Origin: Branchiostoma floridae
Taxonomy: Eukaryota; Chordata; Leptocardii; Amphioxiformes; Branchiostomatidae
Assembly (NCBI RefSeq): GCF_000003815.2
Contig: NC_049983.1
Location: 21,211,338 to 21,238,190, forward strand
Reading direction: 5' to 3'
DNA: 26,853 nt
The translations under genes were made by a program, and so were the position numbers. Of this stretch, positions 10,209-18,629 are shown piece after piece. Position 1 is the stretch's first letter. Each line of letters begins with the position of its first letter. The notes beneath the pieces are model-generated. The model did not search any database, was not told the origin of the DNA, and was given only the letters and a program-made list of their open reading frames with translations.

Positions 10209-10534
10209 TCATTTCAATACCTCCCGGCATCCTTTTTGTGCAATGGTGCTACCAAACCACACGTCCATTAGCAACAATTACATGTTCCGTCGTGCAAGAG
10301 AAGAAACAAACATAACGTTACAACCAAGATACAGAAAAATAACAGTTCAGGTCACCACAGGGCGACTTCTCATTTCAATACTTCCCGGAATCCTTTTTGT
10401 GCAATGGTGCTACCAAATCACAAGTCCATTAGCAACAATTACATGTTCCTTCGTGCAAGAGAAGAAACAAACATAACGTTACAGCAAACCAAGATACAGA
10501 AAAATAACAGTTCAGGTCACCACAGGGCGACTTC
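10209..10534. repeat. Tandem duplication, 161 + 165 bp
   Basis: Copy 1 (10209-10369) and copy 2 (10370-10534) are head-to-tail and differ by a handful of substitutions and one 4-base insertion. Both contain TAACGTTA (10313 and 10474). The offset is not a multiple of three, so the 148-codon open frame here reads the two copies in different frames, which argues against coding. Confidence 0.95.
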
Positions 10535-11086
10535 GCGACAGACAATCATCCCTGGTATCGAGATTAACTATAAAATGGAAAGCCAAGTTTACTCTACTTC
10601 TACAAGCTGTCTCTTTCACTCGTGACATTGTCATCAAGAGTGCGCTGTGCAAATGCCAAACTTTATTAATGTACTACCGTGATGTTGTAAAGGATACAAT
10701 GTTTGGCAAATCTAATGTCTACACTATTCTACTCATAGGAAAGGGAACTACACAATAAATTCAACAAAACAAATTAATAAATCGTGTTGATAATCGTGTT
10801 AATAATGTGGTGGTGTCAGACTTTTATGTGTTTATTTAGTTATTGAGGTCAATTCACCCCTCAGAGTGTAGGGAATATCACAGTGAAGACCATTTCCTTA
10901 TTGCCATCACCTGTGTGGAAAAACTTTTTTGCCCATTGTGACAGCGATAAGGAAACCACACAACCCCCACCCCCGACAAAGTGGCCACTTTAAATCTTTG
11001 GAAAACCAACCGTGTGCTCCAATTTCACCACTGACATGAGCCCTGTCGCAGTTGTATTAAACTGACTAATTGTAACCGTCTCCAGT
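10535..11086. other. Non-coding spacer
   Basis: No gene is recognised. A TCGTGTTGATAA / TCGTGTTAATAA direct repeat occurs near 10780. Confidence 0.5.
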
Positions 11087-11339
11087 CAGATTTACCGGTG
11101 CCATAAGATAGTATGGCAAAGGGATATAGCCTGACCGGTGTCATAAGATAGTATCAAAGCATATAGGCCAGCTTTAATACTATCTTATGGCACCGGTAAT
11201 CAAGTATTTGTATGTGTTACGTTTTGTCATGTGTGTACTTTTACATATGTCCAGGAAGATTAGCAGTGTACAATAATATTTTTTGTATCTCAGCTAATGG
11301 ACAAATAAAGCCTCTCAAGCCTCTCAACCGGTAAATCTG
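11087..11339. repeat. Nested inverted/direct repeat element (ACCGGT family)
   Basis: The outer arms CAGATTTACCGGT (11087-11099) and ACCGGTAAATCTG (11327-11339) are perfect inverses. Inside, a 23-base block (11092-11114, ACCGGTGCCATAAGATAGTA core) recurs directly at 11134-11154 with one change. It also recurs inverted and perfect at 11177-11199. The right part carries ACAAATAAAGCCTCTCAAGC, resembling a short retroelement-type 3' tail. There is no coding capacity. It is probably a composite or nested non-autonomous element. Confidence 0.75.
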
Positions 11340-11413
11340 CATGGATATTAACCGTCTTGTACATTGGTAACTTTAGAATATAGCTGAATCAGCTTTGATA
11401 GGTGTGTCTCTGA

Positions 11414-11474
11414 ATACTCTCCAAGCAGAGGTTGGTGGCAAAATGTTACCCACCAACCTCTGCTTGGAGAGTAT
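11414..11474. repeat. Perfect 25-bp hairpin, same terminus as 2975-3172 MITE
   Basis: The arms 11414-11438 and 11450-11474 are perfect reverse complements around an 11-base loop. The arm starts ATACTCTCCAAGCAGAGGTT, matching the terminal repeat of the 198-bp element at 2975 with one base difference. It is probably an internally deleted copy reduced to its two termini. Confidence 0.9.
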
Positions 11475-11676
11475 CTCTGAAGCCAATTTGGCTTACCGTC
11501 ACACAGAGACTTCGATTTTTCACCCAACATCTGCTTGAACATTAAGTGGTTTGTCTTATTCTCAATAAGGGTGTAGCAAATTAACGTCTATATTTGTTGC
11601 TTTTTAGGGGGTATCTTCATCATGTTGTCAAGTTTCAGACGATGGTGAAAAAAAACTAGCACGACATCCTCGTTTT

Positions 11677-11950
11677 TACCCTGGGAAACCTGCTCGAGAA
11701 GCTTCGCAAATAAGAGTTACCGATCCCCTGCATAACGCGCGCCCTCCCGCCTCTATGCACACGCCCCACTACCAGCTGGCCCCACTTACGCCGGTCCCCA
11801 ACATCGCTCGCTTCGAAAGAGGCTCGTGATAGTAGGGGCCAGCTGGTTTGAGGGCCGGCGGGTGTTAGGCGGCGGGTGTCCCGTGCGTGCGTGTTGTAGG
11901 GATCGGTAAACTTTGCGTGCCTCGTTAGGAGTCTGCGTTTTCCCAGGGTA
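11677..11950. mobile_element. 274-bp foldback MITE, TACCCTGGGAAA termini
   Basis: The ends read TACCCTGGGAAA and TTTTCCCAGGGTA, with TA at both edges. Inner blocks CGCAAA, GTTACCGATCCC and ACCAGCTGGCCCC pair with inverted counterparts (about 11715/11905 and 11772/11840). The structure therefore folds imperfectly along its length. The interior is GC-rich and CpG-rich compared with its surroundings. It encodes nothing recognisable and the two open frames across it are shadows. Confidence 0.7.
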
Positions 11951-13495
11951 CCTCGTTTTTTTCCTTGAAAAAACTGGCAAAAATTGATTAATGGAGAATG
12001 GATCGATGCCATCACAGTAAGGTAAAAGCCAGTGCGGCCAACGCGTATACAGCAAACACTGATGACGATTTCGCCCATGTAAAACGTGCATCTTCCAAGA
12101 CGTCAAGGCAGTCCCGGCATTTAGCAGATTATGAGTCGCTTCGCTTCTTTCGCTTTCGCTACTTACACCTTGCGATTTTGTTCTGTACTTCAGAGCTGAA
12201 CTGCACCGGTGCGTACATTAGGCGATTCTATTTCAAGTAAGCCGTCCTGGTCTGGTAATTCACTGTCGCGAAACAAATAGACCGGCCGTTGACAACAGGT
12301 ATCGGATATAGGAAACAAGGACGAACATGAGCCTTTAGAAGGTCAACTCTCTATCAAACCTAGCTCCGTGGTCAATGTATTTACGTTTTGTAGGTGGCAA
12401 AGCCTGATAACTTGTCGCTCGACGTGTGACGAGACTTCCCGCCACCTGAAGTACCAGTAGCAGTATTTAAAGGGACACGCGCCTTTGGAAATTATGGGCA
12501 TAATGGGTCAAGGATCAAGAACGGTCAAAAAGTCAATACCGGATCCTTTATGATTACCCTATTTTCGGCTTACCGGATAGCCAGTATGGGCGGTACCAGA
12601 CGGTTGTGATACAGACATGCATTTATGAGTTGCCTGGCCGGAACCATTTGACAACGATGTTTATTCGTGTAACGTTACAAATATTTTCAAACATCGTTAG
12701 AATGTATCACACAGAGCACTACAAAATATGATGTCGATACCAGATCCTTTAAGTTTAACATATAACGTTACTTCAATATAGGTGAAGGGTTGTAGGAGCA
12801 TATATAGGTCACTGACTGTAGGATCTTAATAAACAAAGTCACCAAGACAGTCAAATATTTGGCTGTCGTAAGTGGTAAACACACTGGTAATCCCCCAAAG
12901 TAACCATGATTCAGGGTCCGTGGCATTTGGTCAATTGGGTTTATTTCCTGTTTTGAAAACGCGTCCTTGGCAACATCGCCTGACTGCCCTTACGGTCACG
13001 GGTGATTGGCCGTCAGGTGATTCGATATTCACCTCCGGCAAACAGGAACCGCCCGAGCCAGGTACTGCACGTACCGCACCTGTCACAGCGACAACCGACT
13101 GTGTTCACATGTGAAATAAAAGAACACGCTATTTTACCTATTGAGTGGTACTGATCGGTGATAAACCAAGAACAAAACTGAGCATTTCGTGTTTTTGTAA
13201 TGTTCAGTGTCACATGTGTTTTCCATGCAAAAGCAGGGCCTGGCAAGTCACGCCTATTGCATACTCCCTTATATTGTACCACTGTCACACTATTTACGTA
13301 CCATTCATTGAAAGGGACTGATGCACGTAGCTAATAATAGGGTACACCTCCTTACCTACACACCGGCCAGGTACAGGCACGGTGTCACCTTTCACCAGCA
13401 CCTATCCCTGCCAGGGGAGCGGCACTAGCCACGCCCCCATAACAATGGGCGATATCGTAAGGCTCCCCTAAGAACGATCACAATGTGCGCGGTAG
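11951..13495. other. Non-coding spacer upstream of NHL gene
   Basis: No gene is recognised. It holds two TAACGTTA octamers (12670 and 12763). GGATCCTTTA / AGATCCTTTAA motifs near 12541 and 12742 are repeated imperfectly. The last 150 bases lead into the TATA-containing promoter. Confidence 0.5.
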
Positions 13496-13530
13496 TATAA
13501 GTACAACGACGCTCCTCCACTGAGTCAGCA
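13496..13530 (+). promoter_or_regulatory. Putative TATA box and initiator for NHL gene
   Basis: TATAAGTA starts at 13496 and an initiator-like TCAGCA with A at 13527 follows 31 bases later, the standard TATA-to-start spacing. The predicted 5' UTR would be about 200 bases and contains an upstream ATG at 13530. It is a sequence match only. Confidence 0.45.
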
Positions 13531-13726
13531 TGCGCTGGTATACAGGGCGAAGTCTGCTTACTCTACAGGACAACATTAGCGGCCAAAGGCATTCCATATT
13601 TGTGAGGACTTTCTGAACGGAGGAGGCTGTACATGTATCTACAGAGGGTCATGATCAATTATCTTCAATCATCCACTCGTTCTGTCATATCACCGTGAGC
13701 CACCAATTTGGTGCAGACGTAGGGGC

Positions 13727-14725
13727 ATGTTGTCCAGTATTTTTATGATGGCATCCTCTTGGAAGCTGACTGCAATTCAACAAGAAGGGGAAAATGTCAG
13801 CTTTCTGGATTATGTTTATCGTCTATCACTGGGGTCAATATCAACGCGGATCCACAGTGAAGCCGACTGTTGTGAAGAGTACAGTCCCGTGCTGTGTGGC
13901 AAGAAAGGTTGGACGCTGGTGAAGAGTGTTGGAAAACGCGGGACAGACAATGACGACTGCTGCTGGCCAAGTTGCGTGATTGTGAGCCAAGACGGAGATG
14001 TCATAGTGGCTGACCGCACGGACAAATGCCTTAAGGTATTTAAGAGTCAAACCTGGGAATTGAGGAGGGAAATCCCTTTGAGCTATAAGCCACTCTGCAT
14101 GGCATTGTGTGACAACAATACCTTAGTGATAACAGGTGACGCCCAAAACATCCACGTGTTGGATTACCTGCATGGGAAGGACAAGTGTGTCATCCAGGTG
14201 ACTGGGCCGGTAGGGCCCGTTTGCCCATCTGGTGTAGCTGTGGACAGTTTGGGACGGATCATTGTCACTTCCCGCGGGCAGGGTTACGTCCTGAACGGCA
14301 ATGGTGATGTGTTGACAATCCTGGACGGTGAAAGTCAGGGTCAGTTGGGAGACTATCTACACGTTACCACCAACAGTAAGAACGACATCGTGCTGAGCGA
14401 TTTCTTCAACAGTTGTGTGCATGTGTTTGACTCAACCGGCCGACTTGTGAAGAGTTTCGGTTCACAAGGATCGAGGGACGGTCAGTTGGACCATCCCATG
14501 GCTATCTGTACGGACGGGATGGACAACATTCTTGTGGCAGACTCAGAAAACCATCGCATTGCCAAGTTCAGTGCGAATGGGGACTTCGTGGAACACGTGG
14601 CCACGCGGGAAAGCAGCTTGAAGTTCCCCTATGCAGTGACGATGTCTGAAGACCAGAGACAGCTGATAGTCTGTGATTGTGACTTCAACGGTTTTATCAA
14701 AGTGTTTTCCATGGACGATTTATAA
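13727..14725 (+). CDS. NHL-repeat (TRIM2/3/71-like) beta-propeller protein
   Basis: The 332-residue protein has NHL-type blades at about residues 66-108 (VSQDGDVIVADRTDKCLKVF), 160-200 (PSGVAVDSLGRIIVTS), 205-243, 247-289 (HPMAICTDGMDNILVADSEN) and 298-327. A weaker blade lies around 115-157, so a six-bladed propeller is plausible. NHL propellers bind protein or RNA partners and commonly end TRIM ubiquitin ligases. No RING, B-box or coiled coil is present, so this is a propeller-only protein or the last exon of a larger gene. An in-frame stop 75 bases upstream favours starting here. Met8 (13748) has the better initiation context (A at -3, G at +4). The last codons fall in an inverted repeat. 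Confidence 0.85.
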   Translation: MLSSIFMMASSWKLTAIQQEGENVSFLDYVYRLSLGSISTRIHSEADCCEEYSPVLCGKKGWTLVKSVGKRGTDNDDCCWPSCVIVSQDGDVIVADRTDKCLKVFKSQTWELRREIPLSYKPLCMALCDNNTLVITGDAQNIHVLDYLHGKDKCVIQVTGPVGPVCPSGVAVDSLGRIIVTSRGQGYVLNGNGDVLTILDGESQGQLGDYLHVTTNSKNDIVLSDFFNSCVHVFDSTGRLVKSFGSQGSRDGQLDHPMAICTDGMDNILVADSENHRIAKFSANGDFVEHVATRESSLKFPYAVTMSEDQRQLIVCDCDFNGFIKVFSMDDL

Positions 14726-14781
14726 ATAGCAACAATTGCCTATTGTTCCCGGAAGGCAATTATTGCTATTTATAAATCGTC
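14714..14781. repeat. 28-bp inverted repeat across the NHL stop codon
   Basis: The arms 14714-14741 and 14754-14781 are reverse complements with one mismatch, around a 12-base loop. The left arm contains the final three codons and the TAA stop. The single mismatch would be C-A in the sense transcript but a G-U wobble in an antisense transcript, so the minus-strand RNA would fold as a continuous helix. Confidence 0.95.
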
Positions 14782-15090
14782 GTGTGGGAATCCCACTATA
14801 TGCAATGATGTGTTATTGGATATACTAGTACATGTTGGTCTGATTCAATGTCAAAGCCAGCCAGAGTCAAAATTGTGACCTACAAACCCAGAACAAAATT
14901 GACCACTTGATCAATGTAAAATTCATGTTCCATTCGTTTTCAATGCAACGTAGAATATCAAAAGCATTGGAATTGGACAAACAACGCTGACAACTAATGA
15001 CCTTATCAATCACTCAATATGATTATAATGATTTGTTGCAAATTAGAATTATAGAATACAAAGTAAAAATGTGGAATGCAAACAGTTCAT

Positions 15091-15096
15091 TTTATT
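15091..15096 (-). promoter_or_regulatory. Candidate plexin poly(A) signal
   Basis: AATAAA on the minus strand is the last good signal before the convergent NHL gene's 3' end. Cleavage would fall near 15070, about 350 bases from the NHL stop. Earlier signals could be used instead. Confidence 0.35.
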
Positions 15097-18000
15097 ACCA
15101 TTATCAAATATACCAAAAATACACATCAACATATTGCATCCAGCTCTCTTGCAGTAAAACATGTCATTAGTAGAAAGTGCAGGACCGACAGCGACCAGAT
15201 ACTACATCATGTTCCACTCTACCAGCCAATAAGGTCCATCCTATTTACAGCAGTTACCTACATCTCACTGTTGAATCTACATCCCTACCTACATCTGTAC
15301 TTCCAGTCCCAGCAGTGCCTTAAATGATGCCATTAACTTGTTTTGCTTGGCCTGGATGCCATTCTAGTTAGCTGTGTCTGCTTCAAAATCCTTTCCCCTG
15401 TATAAATACCTATTTAACAACTTGTACAACAATACATGATCCATATCATATAAATCATAACTACATTCCAAGTATCTTATTTTCTCCTTTTAATTCTTTA
15501 ATCCTAAATTCAAAGGAAGACCAGGCTCACATGTATCGCAATATTCATGAGTTAGGTCTCTTTCTGTTGATGAGAGAAATTTAAAGCTAGCAGAGATTTT
15601 CAGTTCCATCATGATAATGATTGGTCATAGGAAAAAAGTTGTGCTTCGAATTACCAAAAACCAGGTTAACCAATTACCAAAATCCTAGCTTTTTTTGTTG
15701 ACCACTGCAAGGGACATACAATTTCCAATCTTATGTCTGAATGATGAATTTCAACTGTTGATATAAGAATGTGTAGTAAAGGTTGTTCCTTTTTGTTCAT
15801 ATCATCATACTTGTGTTTGTACAATCTATATCTGTATTTTTATGTTGTCTGTGCTATCTGTGTTATATGATGTCGAAAATACCTGTGTTTTTGTTTTACC
15901 ACATTTCATTTTTACGTAGTATTTACTGTGTTTTGACGCATTTCATTCATATGTAGTATTTATTGGATCATTTTGGCTGAAACCTGAAAAAAGAAGAGAA
16001 TACCTACATACGGACGCTAATTGTCTAGGTCTGTAATTGGAAACACAGGATTTTTCCTTGACCGTAGACCTGTAACGTTATGTGTTTGTGTGCCAAGTAA
16101 TCTACTTCAAACATCTATTTGTGGGTAGCTTTTTAGCTCCTACAGTAGAGAACAATGTCTTATGTTCCCAGCAAGTAAACATTCTGCCACGAAACAGGAT
16201 ACTGAGAATAGCCAAAAGTTCAATGTCAGATACAGTGTGGCTGTCATAGACTAAGTGAGATCCTACATGTACAGTTTGTGAAAAAAAATCAATATTTTTT
16301 TTACAATAAACAATCTTACAGAAGACTGAATGAATCTATTTTCTTTGCATGATTTTCACAGGAATCAGGAAGACATGAGACATCACTAACATACAGCAAC
16401 TTCCAGGCTATGATAAATAGTAGACTCCAATGATTGTTTACTCTACATATGATTTGGCTAACAAAAAGGCATGAACAAAAACTTCAATTATTCCTGTCAG
16501 ACTTAAGGATGGCTTTTTGACAGATGTCAAAATTAACTACACATATTTAATAAGATTCCTACATATGTCCTCAATTTGTTACCTTCAAATATTTACAAAC
16601 AATTGATAAAACATCAACAAGCTGCAAGAGGAAATGATGCCATAGTTTCCAGCTTTACAAAAAAATTGGCATGTTCCTTCAAGCATTATCAATAATAGAA
16701 TTAATTGCAAAGGTTTCACTAGCAAGCTGTCCACCATATATGTCTACAGGCTGGCAGTGACACATTTGTATACATATACACACCTTACAAACACCAAACA
16801 GAACCAAGCTCTTATCTTACAAACAGCTTTCAACACATTTGCTAGCTAAACCAGTGTCAGAAAAAAACAGTGATAAATACTCCAACATTATCCAATGTTA
16901 ACCTACACTACACTAACATATTCTTTATCATGAACACTCATCTTCCTCTACATTACATTCAATTTTCTTCATTTACAAAAATAGTCATCTGCTTTGATAG
17001 TGAAGTTACCTTTACGTATACGTACAGCCTCAGAGACATGTCAATTGAACCTGAAGCCCACTTACTTCTCATGATAGTTTTTTCCTGGATAAAACCTGGC
17101 ATAATTATAGCAGTTTGACTAGTCATTATCAAATGCTGCTACATTTGACAGCACTGTACAGGCTCTCATATACATTTCAAGAAGCATAAGCAATACTATC
17201 AACACTGTCAGTTCAAGCAACGTGTTAACTCATCTGCAGGTACAACAGAATTAGCCATTGAACCTTTTAATTACTACACATATTTCTACTGTATGTTCTG
17301 AAAGGTCCAAAGGACTGGAAATCACAAACAAGTCTTTGATACATTTCATTTTAATCTTACATCACCTTACATACAACACCCACTAGTTATACGCTGCTGG
17401 ATGGCACCAAATTCAGTAACTTGCGTTGCAACGCAACACAAAACTGGCATGTCTTTACTCTGCCCTTTATGAAGTTTATCTTCACATCAAAACATTATCT
17501 TCATCATTCAGACACTTATCACACTCACTGTCTGGCGTATCCCCCTGTATTGATGATAATGTTAACACCTGTGGCTGATTGTATACAAGTTTACTATTGC
17601 CTTAACCTGAAGGATCGTCTACCCTTTGCCATGTTAATAAGTACAGTTTGAAGGGCAGTTCAAGATTCTATTTTACACAAAAACACATCAAGACATCTTA
17701 ACACAGTGTTGTGAAAATATCTGAGGAGAATAGGTATGTTGAAGCCTGATTAATTCCCAATGAACGACTGGGTAAGTTCGTGTTAAACAGACTGGGTACA
17801 TGTATATTGGTACAGTTTGCTTTATACAAACAAGTTATACTGCACTCAAAAGGATCTGACATTCCCTTTTGGAGGTCTAAGTTCAACAAGATCTGATGAA
17901 CAAATATTTAGTGGTTCCAGGTGAGTCAGTAATACATGCACATGTTTACACAGTTCCCTTTGCCTGCAGTGAAAGGAAAGCACACATACATTGTAGACAT

Positions 18001-18328
18001 TTTCAGTGGTACATTGTTACACTCCTTTTATGCAAAATTAAGTACAACCAGTCAAATAATTATCCACATATCTGAGAAAAACAAGATTTGTAATATATAC
18101 TTGTAATATATACAAATATGTATATACTTATCAAGACTTAAAATTGGGTATTCAAAAAACAAAAATACCTTGCAACATACTGTGAACAGCACTTAAATCT
18201 TGATATTTTTCAATAGCACTCTTGATAGGTCTATGGCATTGAAATCATATCATGTGCATGGCTAATATATCAATAACGCATGTCCTTGTCTTGTAATTGT
18301 AGTGGCGGATCAGAAAGGTTTGTTCTGT

Positions 18329-18351
18329 CAAGGAGCTTTTAAAGCTCCTTG
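18329..18351. repeat. Palindrome flanked by 9-base direct repeats
   Basis: CAAGGAGCTTT / AAAGCTCCTTG pair perfectly around a single T. GTTCTGTCA occurs immediately on both sides (from 18322 and 18352). It looks like a small insertion with a target duplication, or a foldback remnant. Confidence 0.7.
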
Positions 18352-18533
18352 GTTCTGTCAAGCAAATATATCATTTTCCTAGTTCAACAGAATGACACTC
18401 TGTACCAACAGAATGCCAGATGCCAGCTCTCACAAGTAAGTTTACACATCAAGCTTGCTCAAACCCTGGATCTACATGCAGCTTTGTACAAGTGTATTTT
18501 GGAGTGTGAAAGATGGGTGTGGTGGTTCTGGTG

Positions 18534-18629
18534 TCAGACCTCCCCTGCCATGGTGGACGCTACCTGCTCCAGCTTGTAGGCTAACTTGAACTTCCTGGCT
18601 GTGTCGTCCATCTCCAGTAGACTCAGCAG
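18534..18629 (-). CDS. Plexin terminal exon with stop
   Basis: 31 codons and TGA (18536-18534): [20 protein letters not shown] then [11 protein letters not shown]. The acceptor is TCTGTCCCCAG. It corresponds to the final helix of plexins (pattern L..LE.D..AR...L..KLEQV...M). The last residue is Val, but position -2 is Gly, so no class I PDZ motif is present. The 3' UTR follows. Confidence 0.96.
   Translation of the reverse strand: MLSLLEMDDTARKFKLAYKLEQVASTMAGEV

Larger units (their letters stand above)
14782..18533 (-). other. Probable long plexin 3' UTR (to about 15070) and spacer
   Basis: This AT-rich stretch has no open frame above about 83 codons on either strand and begins directly after the plexin stop. 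A minus-strand AATAAA at 15091-15096 could define a 3' UTR of about 3.45 kb, though other AATAAA copies exist (for example near 15958). Pumilio-type sites (TGTANATA on the minus strand) occur at 15242, 16590 and about 18109, one TAACGTTA at 16073, and a small palindrome at 18329-18351. The extent of the UTR is inference. Confidence 0.45.

Noticed and set aside
10030-10476. 148-codon plus-strand open frame
   Set aside because: It crosses a tandem duplication whose copies are read in different frames, and no family is recognisable.
11656-12106. Overlapping minus-strand open frames of 106 and 140 codons
   Set aside because: They lie mostly within the GC-rich foldback element, where lack of stops follows from base composition.
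16270-16310. A-run/T-run foldback near 16280
   Set aside because: Low-complexity A and T tracts pair by composition alone.
18534-18548. C-terminal PDZ-binding motif on the plexin
   Set aside because: The end GEV has Gly at position -2, so it does not fit the Ser/Thr-x-hydrophobic rule seen in B-type plexins.
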